A stretch of DNA of 64,000 nt from Demequina lutea (GCF_013409005.1 NZ_JACBZO010000001.1:1736001-1800000); one strand, 5' to 3'. Shown: positions 35,480 through 46,135, counted from the stretch's first letter. Notes: generated by a model not told the origin, from the sequence alone. Numbers and translations: made by a program.

Positions 35480-36123
35480 CCTTCCTTGAGGGCGGGTGTG
35501 AGCGGGATGGTGGTCGTGCAGACGTGCGCGCCCTGGGCGAGCGTTGACAAGCGTTGAACGTGAACTCCGAGCACGCGAGAGAAGGCCTTGGTCTCCTCTT
35601 CACACCACTCGGGGGTGGCCTGGGCGATCTCTTGAACGGGGCAATGTCCCTGGCACAGTTGGAGGGTGTAGCCGCCCGGACCTGGGCGAACTGACGTCGC
35701 GTAGCCCATGGCCGCAAGGGCATCGGACAGCGCGCCGACGCGGGCGGCGACCGGCGCGGTCTTGTCGACCGCCCCTGTGATCTTGTTCTCGAGCCGGACG
35801 CCGTGCTCCGCGACAAAGGCGGCGAGCTCTCCCCTGGCCTTGAGGAACTCCATGGCGTCTTGAGCCACGTCCGAGTATGCGGACTTGAGCGCGCGCTGGC
35901 CCTCGGGGGTCGCAACGAAGGCCTTGGCCGGCCTGCCGCGGCCGCGTTCGATCGGGCCTGCGACCTCATGGTCGGCGATGAGTCCGTCGTCGGTGAGCGC
36001 GGAGAGGTGCCTGCGCACGGCGGCGGGCGTGAGTTCAAACTTTTCGGCGATGGTCGCAGCCGTGATGGGGCCTGCGGACACGATCAGGCCGAGCACTCGC
36101 TCACGCGTGGTGTCCGTCGCCAT
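35476..36123 (-). CDS. sufR: SufR-type iron-sulfur transcriptional repressor
   Basis: A 215-residue winged-helix regulator. Residues 17-70 contain the DNA-binding fold ([24 protein letters not shown], then GRGRPAKAF wing). The C-terminal half carries four cysteines at 157, 161, 174 and 202, the spacing expected for a SufR [4Fe-4S] site. It should repress its own operon when clusters are sufficient. The AAGGAG ribosome site lies 7 nt before the ATG. It is the first gene of the suf operon and overlaps sufB by 4 bp, so autoregulation controls all downstream genes. Confidence 0.93.
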   Translation of the reverse strand: MATDTTRERVLGLIVSAGPITAATIAEKFELTPAAVRRHLSALTDDGLIADHEVAGPIERGRGRPAKAFVATPEGQRALKSAYSDVAQDAMEFLKARGELAAFVAEHGVRLENKITGAVDKTAPVAARVGALSDALAAMGYATSVRPGPGGYTLQLCQGHCPVQEIAQATPEWCEEETKAFSRVLGVHVQRLSTLAQGAHVCTTTIPLTPALKEG

Positions 36124-36234
36124 TGCGTCTCCTTCCGGCTGTTGTTCCGCACCTCCGAGCGCTCAAAAGAACGTCCTCGGGTGGGTCTAAAAGATTAAAC
36201 AACAGTGTCGTGCCGAAAATGCCCGCGCGCAAGC

Positions 36235-36250
36235 AAGGTAAGCCTTACTT
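36235..36250. promoter_or_regulatory. possible DtxR/IdeR iron box upstream of sufR
   Basis: AAGGTAAGCCTTACTT fits the core AGGTnAGnCTnACCT of iron-dependent repressors except for one base (CTT for CCT). It lies 112 bp upstream of the sufR ATG. It could let iron status act on suf in addition to SufR. An in-vitro test is needed to support it. Confidence 0.4.
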
Positions 36251-36479
36251 GGGGTGGGCCCGAAGGACGATGGCGGGGAAGTCGCGGGCCGCTTCGGGTA
36301 CGTCACGTCCTCTTGAAGGCGCCTCAGCACACGTATGGGGTACGCGGCGTCCCCATGTGGCGCGACGTACGCGACCGTGGGCAAGCGTTGACCCACTGGG
36401 GCGCGATGCCGCACCGTTGCGGGTACGTGGTGACCCACTATGGGACGGCAAGGCACACGAGACAAACCTTCGTCCCTCA

Positions 36480-36485
36480 TAGACT
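36480..36485 (+). promoter_or_regulatory. predicted -10 element of ctaA (leaderless)
   Basis: TAGACT ends 6 nt before the ctaA GTG (36492), separated by GGCCAC, and there is no ribosome site upstream. The transcript probably begins at the GTG itself. No convincing -35 is visible. Confidence 0.5.
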
Positions 36486-36491
36486 GGCCAC

Positions 36492-37439
36492 GTGACTATC
36501 GAGGCTCCCGCAACCACCGTCCGCCGACTCGCCCGCTTCCGCAACTTCCTGGGGCGCCATACGCGCGGGCTCACGATCGCGAACATCTTCGCCCAAGGCG
36601 GCATCATCGTGACTGGCGGCGCCGTGCGCCTCACCAGTTCCGGACTCGGTTGCTCCACGTGGCCAGAATGCGAGCCGGGCCACTTCACGCCCGAGGCCTT
36701 CAACGCTTCCAACATCCACCCCTACGTCGAGTTCGGCAACCGCACCCTGACCGGGGTCCTGGGCGTAGTCACCGTCGCGCTTGCCATCGCGATGTGGAAT
36801 AGCAGGCGCGAGCTGCGCTGGTGGGGCCTTCTCCCCCTGCTGGGTGTCATCGGCCAGGCGATCCTTGGCGGCATCGTCGTGCTCGCCAAACTCAACCCGG
36901 TCCTGGTCTCTCCCCACCTGTTGCTCTCGATGGGTCTTGTATGGCAAGCCGTGTGGCTCGCGCTCAGGTTCCGCGACGCACCCCGCCGCGAAAGCCGCAT
37001 CTGCATCAAGAAGGCCTTGCGCACCAGCGTGTTGCTGTTGGGCGCTGTACTCGTCTTCGGCACCTTGACCACTGGCGCGGGCCCGCACTCGGGCGATGCC
37101 GCGGCCACCCAACGCCTGGGCCTCGACCCCACCGAGGTCGCGAAGGCGCACGCCGGAGTGGTGTGGGTCTTCATCGCGGTGCTTGCCTACTTGATTTGGA
37201 AGGTGCGCAAAGACCGCTCGGAGGGAGCCCACGACGAGGTGCGCAAGGCGTGGGTGGTCCTGGTCGCGGTGACGCTGGCCCAAGCGGCTATCGGCTACAT
37301 CCAGTTCTTCACCGGTCTGCCGGAACTCATCGTGGGAATGCACCTCGCTGGGGCTGCCGCGTTGACTGCCGCCCACTCCGCTGCCTACTACCTCCTCAAG
37401 CGGGACCGGTCAAAGGTCCGCGCCCAGGCTACTTCGTAG
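36492..37439 (+). CDS. ctaA: haem A synthase (CtaA/COX15)
   Basis: A 315-residue membrane protein with eight helices that oxidises haem O to haem A for cytochrome oxidase. The family pattern GGAVRLTSSGLGCSTWPECEPG (residues 42-63, with the paired cysteines of the first extracytoplasmic loop) is clear, as are the histidines in SPHLLLSMGL, AHAGVVW and GMHLAGAA that serve haem. The start is GTG, the first codon of the homologous sequence. The gene is divergent from sufR. SURF1 at 23534 is the matching assembly factor. Confidence 0.95.
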   Translation: MTIEAPATTVRRLARFRNFLGRHTRGLTIANIFAQGGIIVTGGAVRLTSSGLGCSTWPECEPGHFTPEAFNASNIHPYVEFGNRTLTGVLGVVTVALAIAMWNSRRELRWWGLLPLLGVIGQAILGGIVVLAKLNPVLVSPHLLLSMGLVWQAVWLALRFRDAPRRESRICIKKALRTSVLLLGAVLVFGTLTTGAGPHSGDAAATQRLGLDPTEVAKAHAGVVWVFIAVLAYLIWKVRKDRSEGAHDEVRKAWVVLVAVTLAQAAIGYIQFFTGLPELIVGMHLAGAAALTAAHSAAYYLLKRDRSKVRAQATS

Positions 37440-37492
37440 GCGCTGCGAGCGACCCGCTTGCGGATCGCTCCACGCGAAGCCACTCTGAAGCC

Positions 37493-38056
37493 ATGAGGCG
37501 TCACATCGGATCGGCTCTCGTCATAACACTGCTGGTCGCCGGGTGCGGCACAACCGCCGATGACGCGGGCGGAGTCCAGGCCTCCCTCACCGTCACGAGC
37601 GACGACTTCGCGAACGGCACCGAGCTGCCGGCCTGGGCGACGGCCAACGCCCTCGGCGGTCAGTGCACCGGGGACAACACGAACCCCGAACTGACGTGGG
37701 AGTCACCATCCGCCGCCACTGAAGGCTTTGCATTGACCCTGATCGACCCCGACGCCCACAACTTTGTGCACTGGATGCTGGCCGACATTCCGGCGTCGAC
37801 CACAGCGATCGCCCGCGGCGGATCCGATGCCGTGAGCGGCGTGGGCGGCAAGAGTTCCCTGTCCTCAACGTATGACGGCACGTACTTTGGACCCTGCCCT
37901 CCCGGCCCCGATCACCACTATGTGTTCACCCTGTACGCGCTGGATGCGCCGCTCAACCTCGAGCAGGGCTTCTCGCTGGCGGACCTCAAGGACGCGATGA
38001 GGGGCCACGTGCTCGCGGAAGGAGCTCTCACAGGCCTGCGGTCGGGGCCCGCGTAG
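37493..38056 (+). CDS. PEBP (YbhB/YbcL) family lipoprotein
   Basis: A 187-residue protein with a lipoprotein signal: a short basic start, a hydrophobic stretch and the lipobox LVAGC with Cys18, so it is anchored to the outer face of the membrane. Residues 30-187 form the PEBP fold; TNPELTWESP, FVHWMLADIP, GPCPPGPDHHYVFTLYALD are the conserved ligand-binding segments. Bacterial YbhB-type proteins have no firmly known role. The open frame continues far upstream but the ATG at 37493 is the only start giving a signal peptide. It lies 53 bp after ctaA and may be co-transcribed. Confidence 0.88.
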   Translation: MRRHIGSALVITLLVAGCGTTADDAGGVQASLTVTSDDFANGTELPAWATANALGGQCTGDNTNPELTWESPSAATEGFALTLIDPDAHNFVHWMLADIPASTTAIARGGSDAVSGVGGKSSLSSTYDGTYFGPCPPGPDHHYVFTLYALDAPLNLEQGFSLADLKDAMRGHVLAEGALTGLRSGPA

Positions 38057-38076
38057 GTTCGCGAGGCGCGGGTTCG

Positions 38077-38736
38077 CTAGACGTTGTGGCGGCGCCGGTC
38101 TTCTGGTGCAAGCAACCACTTGGCGTCTGCTGGGCGCAAGGTCGACCAGTTTGATCGACGCGCGAGGTCTGCGGCCATAGCGCCGACCACGAGGGATGAC
38201 GCGTGCACCCTTCCGGCGGCGATTGCGACCAACACCTCATCGAGAGGCACCCACGCGCCCACCATGTCTCTTTCCTCATCGGTACGCACGTGTCGATCGG
38301 CCTCGGGCACCTCGGTCAAATCCCTCGCGAGGAAGACCCTCACCGCCTCCGAGCTACCGCCGCCCGAAGGGAAGAAGTCGGCCAGTACGTGCCACGTCGC
38401 AGCGGTAAGGTCCGCCTCCTCATGAAGCTCACGCTTGGCGGCCTCGACCGGCGGCTCGTGCACAACGTCGAGCAACCCTGCAGGCGGCTCCCAGCACTCG
38501 ACCCCTACGGGGTGGCGGTACTGCCTCACCAGGTACAACTCGTCGTTCTCGTTGAGCGCGACGATCACCACGGCGCCGGTGTGCTGCACAAAGTCGCGCG
38601 TCACTTGAGAGTGACCCAGGTCCACCTCGTCACTGACGAGATTCCACACGCGGCCTTTGAAGCGCTCGTGCCGAGCCAATATGGGTAGCGGCGCCACCAC
38701 ATCGGCCAGCGGACCACCACCGGGAAGTTCTCTCAC
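38077..38736 (-). CDS. NUDIX hydrolase (ADP-ribose pyrophosphatase-like)
   Basis: A 219-residue NUDIX protein with the box GLLDVVHEPPVEAAKRELHEEADL (residues about 110-133; catalytic Glu residues REL-x-EE). The wider context VNLV..VRQYRHPVGVECWEPPAGLLD is typical of ADP-ribose pyrophosphatases. It corresponds in position to Rv1700 next to pyrG in M. tuberculosis. The start is GTG at 38736, 13 bp after the pyrG stop; the long upstream extension lies inside pyrG and is rejected. It may share the pyrG transcript. Confidence 0.88.
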   Translation of the reverse strand: MRELPGGGPLADVVAPLPILARHERFKGRVWNLVSDEVDLGHSQVTRDFVQHTGAVVIVALNENDELYLVRQYRHPVGVECWEPPAGLLDVVHEPPVEAAKRELHEEADLTAATWHVLADFFPSGGGSSEAVRVFLARDLTEVPEADRHVRTDEERDMVGAWVPLDEVLVAIAAGRVHASSLVVGAMAADLARRSNWSTLRPADAKWLLAPEDRRRHNV

Positions 38737-38749
38737 GTGAGAAGTTCCG

Positions 38750-40486
<1,737 letters not shown>

Positions 40487-40516
40487 CCCTTTTGCCCCTC
40501 CGGGCGAGGTGGCACG

Positions 40517-41467
40517 CTACGGAACGGCAACGATGTCGAGCCCAGCGGCCGTTCCGTACGTGCCGGATCCGCCTGAATCCTGCTCCTTGAGTCCCATGAC
40601 GATCTCCGCGGCGGTGATCTTCGGCTCGGAAATCACGACAACACTCGGGCGTGTCGACTCGGGTGTGTCGGCCGCTGCCGCGATTGCATCGCTCGCCGTG
40701 GCCGGAATGCTGTCCGATGTCGCTCCAGAGCCGCCAGCGGCTTCTCCACCCACGACTATCTCCGTAGCTCCAAGGTATTGCTCCCATACGGTCGCGGCGG
40801 CGTTGACGGCCGCGCCTGCGCCCTTGGGGCCCTCGGCCGTGACGATCACTAAGGCGTCGACCCCGCCGGTCGCCGGGTGGTCGAGGGTAAGGATATTGGC
40901 GCGATTCAGTACTTCGAGCAGCACTGCCTGGTTGGGGACGCCCTCGGCCACAGTGCTGGCTCCCGTCGCATCCGATCCGGCGGACTTTGCGGTACCGCCT
41001 GGCTGTGCGCCAGGCACCATTGCCTGAACGATCGCGTGTTCGAGGACATCGGTAGCGCCGAGACCCTCGACGCCCACAATGGACGCGGACATCTGCGTCG
41101 CCAGTTCGCCCCTGAACGACGACTTCGTGGGGTCCCACCAGTCCGCTCCCAGACGCCCCGTCGCTTCGACCGTTGCGCCGCCTTGCTCAAGGGCCGACGT
41201 CACCTGGTCAACGGTCTGTGCGGGGGTGCCGTCCGTGATGAGAAGCGCCACTCGCATCCCGTCTATCCGCCGCGTCACCGCGGCGTCGCCAATGGCGGCG
41301 AGCCACTTGTCCCTCGTTGCCATGTCGGCTTCCATCTGAGCGACTTGAGCGGTGGTCGTCGCGCTCGTGTTCTCCGCCTGCTGGCTCCTGGGCGCAGCAA
41401 GTCCGACGACGACGCCTACACCGAGGGCGGTCGCCACGAGGGCGCCAGCGACGATCCTGCCGCTCAT
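40517..41467 (-). CDS. steB: SteB/MctB-family single-pass membrane protein
   Basis: A 316-residue protein with one N-terminal helix (residues 5-25, IVAGALVATALGVGVVVGLA), then a coiled-coil (SQQAENTSATTTAQVAQMEADMATRDKW) and an extracytoplasmic domain. It belongs to the family of Rv1698, called MctB (mycobacterial copper transporter); in Corynebacterium the homologous gene is known as steB, a partner of steA in septum formation. The gene order recN-steA-steB-pyrG is the same as in M. tuberculosis. The start ATG at 41467 overlaps the steA stop (ATGA). The long upstream extension of the frame is an artefact of steA. Confidence 0.85.
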   Translation of the reverse strand: MSGRIVAGALVATALGVGVVVGLAAPRSQQAENTSATTTAQVAQMEADMATRDKWLAAIGDAAVTRRIDGMRVALLITDGTPAQTVDQVTSALEQGGATVEATGRLGADWWDPTKSSFRGELATQMSASIVGVEGLGATDVLEHAIVQAMVPGAQPGGTAKSAGSDATGASTVAEGVPNQAVLLEVLNRANILTLDHPATGGVDALVIVTAEGPKGAGAAVNAAATVWEQYLGATEIVVGGEAAGGSGATSDSIPATASDAIAAAADTPESTRPSVVVISEPKITAAEIVMGLKEQDSGGSGTYGTAAGLDIVAVP

Positions 41468-42594
41468 GAGCCACCCACCAGCCGCTCGACGGCGGCCCTG
41501 ACGACGGGATGGAGGCTCAGAGCGGCTGCAAGCGATGCCGCCGCGATGAGCACCAAGAGCCATCTCTGCAGCCGAGACCAAGGCGAGCGGTGCAGGCGAG
41601 CGAGCATCCGGCCATCGATCCACGCTGGTCCCGCTGCGAGTCGGGCGAGGACCGAGGAGGCGCCGCGGTGCGAATCGACAAGGTCTGCAAGCGAGGACTC
41701 GATCCCGACCGTGGCGATCATGCGTGCGCCTGCAGAGGCCGCGATCGCGACCGCAAGGTCTTCGGACGACAACTGCGACTCGCTCGCCACATGCCGCACG
41801 CCAAGAGAGCCCAGGCGCGTCGCCGCGACGGCCAGCGACTCCCCGTGGACCACCACCTCCTTGGCTCCCGCGAGAACTTCGTCCGACACTCCGTCGAGTG
41901 GGCCGACGATCACGTCAATCTTGTGATTCTCCGCGACCGCGTCGGCCGCATCTCCCGTCACCACCACCACGAGGTTCAGGTCTCGAATCGCGCCCTTGAG
42001 CGCCTTGAGCTGCGGCCGAAAGCCGGGACCCGCAGTCACCACGAGTGCGTCCCTGTTGCTCAGATCCAGTTCGAGTGCCGGCACGGATCGTCCCTCGACA
42101 AGCGCAGGTCCATCCCTGTGAATCAGGTCAAGCGCACTGGCCGCCAGTTGAGGAATTCGCAAACCGGCGCCCGGCATCGCGGCGGCGAGGCGTTCCTTCA
42201 CGAACTCTGTGTCAACGACGACGCCCTCGAAGGTCGTTCCGCCAATCGTCACGGTCGCTCCCCCATCGGCCGCGGCAAGATCGATCGTGACCGTCTCACC
42301 GTCGGTTGCGGCAAGGACTGCCCTGTCATCGATGTCGACGAGAGCAATGCCCCGGGACGCCAAGCTCTCGGCGCCCCGTGCCTGGAAGCGGCCCGTGATG
42401 GACGAGCTCGCATTGATGATGCACCCGGGAGAACGGTCCGCGAGCATCTCCGCAGACGCGGCGTCAAGGTCCGCCCTGTCGATGATGGCGATGTCGCCCT
42501 TGCGAAGCCTGCGAGACAGAGTCCGCGGATCGTGGCCGACGCGCACAACGCCTGATACCGACGACGCGCCTACGGTGGAACGGGAATGCTTCAT
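41464..42594 (-). CDS. steA: SteA-like cytokinetic ring protein
   Basis: A 376-residue protein that begins with a soluble domain (RVGHDPRTLSRRLRKGDIAIIDRADLD..; the pattern of the SteA/Rv1697 family) and ends in one predicted membrane helix (residues 345-365, WLLVLIAAASLAAALSL). In corynebacteria SteA and SteB form a membrane complex that controls cell separation. The ATG at 42594 is used; the open frame starts 13 codons earlier without a ribosome site. Its stop overlaps steB, giving a tight SteA-SteB pair. It begins 5 bp after the recN stop. Confidence 0.87.
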   Translation of the reverse strand: MKHSRSTVGASSVSGVVRVGHDPRTLSRRLRKGDIAIIDRADLDAASAEMLADRSPGCIINASSSITGRFQARGAESLASRGIALVDIDDRAVLAATDGETVTIDLAAADGGATVTIGGTTFEGVVVDTEFVKERLAAAMPGAGLRIPQLAASALDLIHRDGPALVEGRSVPALELDLSNRDALVVTAGPGFRPQLKALKGAIRDLNLVVVVTGDAADAVAENHKIDVIVGPLDGVSDEVLAGAKEVVVHGESLAVAATRLGSLGVRHVASESQLSSEDLAVAIAASAGARMIATVGIESSLADLVDSHRGASSVLARLAAGPAWIDGRMLARLHRSPWSRLQRWLLVLIAAASLAAALSLHPVVRAAVERLVGGS

Positions 42595-42598
42595 CCCG

Positions 42599-44284
42599 TC
42601 ATGGTGCCACGCGAGCGGCGTCGATGAGCTCAAGAGCGTGGGCGCGCGCCGTGACGGATTCCTCTTCGCCAGACAATAGGCGCGCGACCTCGCGCACCCG
42701 ATCGTCTCCTGCGACCTCGATCACGTGGGAGACGGTGACGGCGCCGTCGGAGGCCTTCGTCACCACCACGTGCCTGTCAGCGTAGGCCGCGACCTGCGCC
42801 AAGTGCGTCACGACGATCACCTGATTGTTCCGCGCGAGCGCCGCGAGGCGTTGGCCAACCGATTGCGCGGCCTTGCCGCCGACCCCCGCGTCCACCTCGT
42901 CAAAGACGAAGGTGTGCGACTGCTCGCCAGCCCCCGCAAGCGTGACCTCGACCGCCAGCATGATTCGAGAAAGCTCGCCGCCCGATGCCGCGTCTGCGAT
43001 GGGTCGCGCGGGCGCGCCGGGGTGGGCTGAGAGAAGCCACGCGACGTCGTCGGCACCGTGAGGCCCTGGCTCCTTGTCCGTCACGCGCACCTCGACGGTC
43101 GCGTCGGGCATTGCCAGTTCGGCAAGTTCCGCTCCCACGCTGACCGACAATCGCTTGGCGGCCTCGCTTCTTCCTGCGGTCAGAAGTGCCGCGCTCTCGA
43201 CCAAGGCGACCCGCGCGGCCTGCTCCATCGCCCTCGCGTTGCCGACGACGCCGTCCCAGTCCGCGCCTTGAGCCAGGTCGGCCTCGATGCGCTCGCGCAG
43301 CGCGACCAGTTCGTCCGCGCCGCAAGCGAAGCGCCTCTCGAGCCCCGCAAGCGCGGAAAGCCTCGAGTGCACGGCGTCGAGCCGCGTGGGGTCGGCGTCG
43401 AGGCCGTCCAGATAGGACGCAAGTTCCTGAGCGACGTCCGCCGCGCCATAGGCGAAGTCGGCGACCCTCACCGCCATTGCCCCCAAGACGGGGTCGTAGC
43501 CGCCACCGTCTGCAAGCGCGCGTCGGGCCGCCTCGAGCGCCGATGCCGCGGTCACTGCCGCGTCTCCCGCGAGGGCATCGTGAGCCAAGGCCGCGTCCGT
43601 ACGGAGCGACTCAGCGTGGGACAGCACCTCCGCCTCGGCGGCAAGCCCCGCCTTCTCCCCGCGTTGCACATTGCCCGCCTCGAGCGCGACGAGATCCTCA
43701 CGCAGCCTGCCCAAGCGCTCCCTTTCGGCTCCCTCCGAGTCCTCGAGCCTCGCGAGCCTCTCAAAGGCGTCACGCCATGCGGCCCATGCCGTGCGGTATT
43801 CGTCCAACACGCGCGAGTGGGACGAGCCCGCGTAGGAGTCGAGTGTCTCGCGCTGCTTGGCAGGCGTCCGCAAGCGCACCTGGTCGGCCTGGCCGTGAAC
43901 GGTCACCAGCTCGGCGCCCAATTCGGCGAGCAGAGCCTGCGGGACCGTGCGTCCACCAAGGATCGACCTGGAACGGCTCGCGGCGCCCACGGTGCGGACC
44001 ACCGTCACTGTTCCGTCCTCGTCGACGGTCGCGCCAGCCTCCAGTGCCAGCGCCCTCGCCCCAGAGCCCTCCGGCAGGTCGAGCACGGCCTCCGCAGATG
44101 CCTCCGCCGCACCGGTACGCACGGCGTCCGGGGTCGGCTTACCGCCCAAAATCAAGTTCAGACCGGTGAGGATCATCGTCTTGCCTGCGCCGGTCTCACC
44201 CGTGACGACGGTGAGTCCCTCGCCAAGGGTGACGCGCGCGCCAGCGATCACCCCCAGTGACGAGATAGACAGTTCATGAAGCAT
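42599..44284 (-). CDS. recN: DNA repair protein RecN
   Basis: A 561-residue SMC-like ATPase for double-strand break repair. Walker A GETGAGKT is at residues 29-36, a long coiled-coil covers about residues 160-350, and the C-terminal signature LSRIMLAVEVTL, Walker B FVFDEVDAGVGG and the D-loop ALARNNQVIVVTH follow. The start ATG is 3 bp after the nadK stop. RecN is SOS-induced in many bacteria, but no LexA box is visible before this gene; expression probably depends on the upstream tlyA-nadK promoter. Confidence 0.95.
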   Translation of the reverse strand: MLHELSISSLGVIAGARVTLGEGLTVVTGETGAGKTMILTGLNLILGGKPTPDAVRTGAAEASAEAVLDLPEGSGARALALEAGATVDEDGTVTVVRTVGAASRSRSILGGRTVPQALLAELGAELVTVHGQADQVRLRTPAKQRETLDSYAGSSHSRVLDEYRTAWAAWRDAFERLARLEDSEGAERERLGRLREDLVALEAGNVQRGEKAGLAAEAEVLSHAESLRTDAALAHDALAGDAAVTAASALEAARRALADGGGYDPVLGAMAVRVADFAYGAADVAQELASYLDGLDADPTRLDAVHSRLSALAGLERRFACGADELVALRERIEADLAQGADWDGVVGNARAMEQAARVALVESAALLTAGRSEAAKRLSVSVGAELAELAMPDATVEVRVTDKEPGPHGADDVAWLLSAHPGAPARPIADAASGGELSRIMLAVEVTLAGAGEQSHTFVFDEVDAGVGGKAAQSVGQRLAALARNNQVIVVTHLAQVAAYADRHVVVTKASDGAVTVSHVIEVAGDDRVREVARLLSGEEESVTARAHALELIDAARVAP

Positions 44285-44287
44285 GCT

Positions 44288-45133
44288 TCAGGCCCCCGAT
44301 GCACGATTGGCGCCGCGCCAGCCCTCGGTGTCCAGGCCGAACTTGCGCACGAGCCTTTCCGTAAACGGGGCGTCAGAGGTGCGCGCGAGCCGCACCTTGT
44401 CGCTGCCGAGCCGCACCTCGATACGAGCGCCCCTCTTGGCCACGATCGTGTGGGCGCCATCGAGCACCACCAGCGCCTCGGCGGACGAGCGCTCGAGTAC
44501 CTCAACCGTGAACCACGACGCCGGCCCGACGACCAACGGTCGCGAAAATAGTGCGTGCGCAGCGAGCGGAACCAGGAGGAGAGCATCGACGTCTGGCCAC
44601 ACGACGGGCCCCCCGCCCGAAAAGGCGTGAGCGGTCGATCCGGTGGCCGTCGAGATCACGATGCCGTCGCAACCGAAACTCGACAAGGCCCTGCCGTCGA
44701 CGCCCACCGCGACGTCCAGGGTCCGCAAAAGCTCCGATCGCTCCACGGTGGCCTCATTGAGGGCCCATCCGCTATCTACGGTGCCTTCGGGCTGACGCAC
44801 GATGACTTCGACCGTGCGGCGCTCGTCAACTTCGTATTCGCCCGTTGCAAGCTTGTCGACAGCGCGAGACACGTCCTCGCGCTCTAGTTGAGCGAGAAAT
44901 CCCACGTGGCCCATGTTGACGCCCAGAAGCGGTGCGCCCGTACCGTGCACCTCGCGAGCAGCTCGAAGCATCGTGCCATCGCCGCCGAAGACGATCGCCG
45001 CATCGATGCGCCCGTCGCCCTTTTCGGTACACGATTCGATGCCACGCTCGGCGAGCGCAACCCGCGCCACCTCTGCGGCCTCGAGAGTCTCGGGCCTGAA
45101 GGGGTTCGAGACGATCAGAATGCGGCGATTCAT
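44288..45133 (-). CDS. nadK: NAD kinase
   Basis: A 281-residue enzyme that phosphorylates NAD to NADP. The family motifs are FGGDGTMLRAAR (GGDG), LLGVNMGHVGFLAQ, and DGIVISTATGSTAHAFSGGGPV in the C-terminal domain. The start ATG overlaps the tlyA stop by 4 bp. It has no extra domain. Confidence 0.95.
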   Translation of the reverse strand: MNRRILIVSNPFRPETLEAAEVARVALAERGIESCTEKGDGRIDAAIVFGGDGTMLRAAREVHGTGAPLLGVNMGHVGFLAQLEREDVSRAVDKLATGEYEVDERRTVEVIVRQPEGTVDSGWALNEATVERSELLRTLDVAVGVDGRALSSFGCDGIVISTATGSTAHAFSGGGPVVWPDVDALLLVPLAAHALFSRPLVVGPASWFTVEVLERSSAEALVVLDGAHTIVAKRGARIEVRLGSDKVRLARTSDAPFTERLVRKFGLDTEGWRGANRASGA

Positions 45134-45951
45134 GGTCTTCCTTTGACGGTTGTGGCGATTGCCTTGGCCAGCGCCTCTTCGTCGAGCACTGGCTGTTCCG
45201 CCACGCCCCTAGCCTGCCATGACCGGCGGACCCACACGAAGAATTCCACATTGCCGCTCGGTCCCGGAAGCACACTGCGCTCGAGGGCGACGATCTCAAG
45301 GCCCTCACGCATGGCCGCGTCGCACACCTTTCTCACGGCCGCGATCCTATCGACGTCGCGTGTCACGACCCCGTTCTTGTCAAGGCGGTTCCGTCCCACC
45401 TCAAATTGGGGCTTGACCAACAGGACGAGGTCGCCGCGCAACGCCGTGACCGCCACGAGAGGGCCGATCACGAGCGTGAGGGAGATGAACGAGAGGTCCG
45501 CCACGACCAGGTCTGCACCGGAACCCGGAGATCCCGCCTCGAGTTCGCGGACGTTCATTCCCTCGATCGAGGTGACACGTGGGTCGTCACGCAAGCCGGG
45601 CACGAGTTGGTCGTGACCCACGTCAATCGCGGTCACATGGGTGGCGCCTCGTTCGAGCAGAACCTGCGTGAAGCCTCCGGTCGACGCACCAGCATCCACC
45701 GTGCGTCGGCCTTCGACGACAAGCCCAAGCGCCGAGAAGGCATCGAGGGCACCGATCAGCTTGTGTGCCGCCCGCGAGACGTACAGATCAATTCCGTCCG
45801 CGAGGGTCACCTCGGCGTCAACTCCGATCACCCGACCGGGACGTCGCTCACACTCGCCGTCGACAAAAACGTTCCCCGTTGTGATGAGATCGTGTGCGTG
45901 AGAACGCGATCGCGCTAAACCCCGCGCGGTGACCGCGCGGTCAAGCCGCAT
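45130..45951 (-). CDS. tlyA: TlyA-type 16S/23S rRNA 2'-O-methyltransferase
   Basis: A 273-residue protein with an N-terminal S4 RNA-binding domain (residues 1-60, MRLDRAVTARGLARSRSHAHDLI) and a FtsJ-type methyltransferase domain (VDAGASTGGFTQVLLERGA). In mycobacteria TlyA methylates rRNA cytidines at the ribose, and mutants resist capreomycin. The start is ATG at 45951. It is followed by nadK and preceded by a small protein gene, as in M. tuberculosis. Confidence 0.94.
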   Translation of the reverse strand: MRLDRAVTARGLARSRSHAHDLITTGNVFVDGECERRPGRVIGVDAEVTLADGIDLYVSRAAHKLIGALDAFSALGLVVEGRRTVDAGASTGGFTQVLLERGATHVTAIDVGHDQLVPGLRDDPRVTSIEGMNVRELEAGSPGSGADLVVADLSFISLTLVIGPLVAVTALRGDLVLLVKPQFEVGRNRLDKNGVVTRDVDRIAAVRKVCDAAMREGLEIVALERSVLPGPSGNVEFFVWVRRSWQARGVAEQPVLDEEALAKAIATTVKGRP

Positions 45952-45963
45952 GGCGGCTCGGGC

Positions 45964-46134
45964 TCAGGACTCCTCGCGCAAGCGCGAGGTCAGTGAGTGC
46001 TGAATCTTGTCGAAAAACTCCGCCTGTTCCTCAAGGTCCTCTGGGACCTCGGTGACGGCCTCGAGCGCCTTCTCGACCTCAAGCGGATAGTGGACCTCGC
46101 CCAAGAACTCGCGAATGTCTTCGAACTTACTCAT
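45964..46134 (-). CDS. 56-residue acidic protein (Rv1693-like position)
   Basis: The ATG at 46134 starts one base after the HAD phosphatase stop, and the frame ends with a TGA at 45964-45966, 12 bp before tlyA. The protein begins MSKFEDIREFLGEVHYPLEV and is rich in Glu and Asp (about 30% acidic), probably helical. M. tuberculosis has a similarly small hypothetical gene (Rv1693) at exactly this place, before tlyA. Function is unknown. The short length, coupling to its neighbours and retained position support a real gene. Confidence 0.75.
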   Translation of the reverse strand: MSKFEDIREFLGEVHYPLEVEKALEAVTEVPEDLEEQAEFFDKIQHSLTSRLREES

Positions 46135-46135
46135 G

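Larger units (their letters stand above)
36124..36491. other. 368-bp intergenic region between divergent sufR and ctaA
   Basis: No gene is seen here. The part next to sufR (36124-36260) contains the iron-box-like sequence (36235-36250) and an 8-bp inverted repeat CTGTTGTT (36139-36146)/AACAACAG (36198-36205), which may be SufR-related sites. The part next to ctaA (36300-36440) contains several partial palindromes, e.g. ATGGGG-N10-CCCCAT at 36335-36356 and GGGT-N8-ACCC at 36421-36436, and two copies of GACCCACT (about 36389 and 36432), of unknown purpose. Confidence 0.55.
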
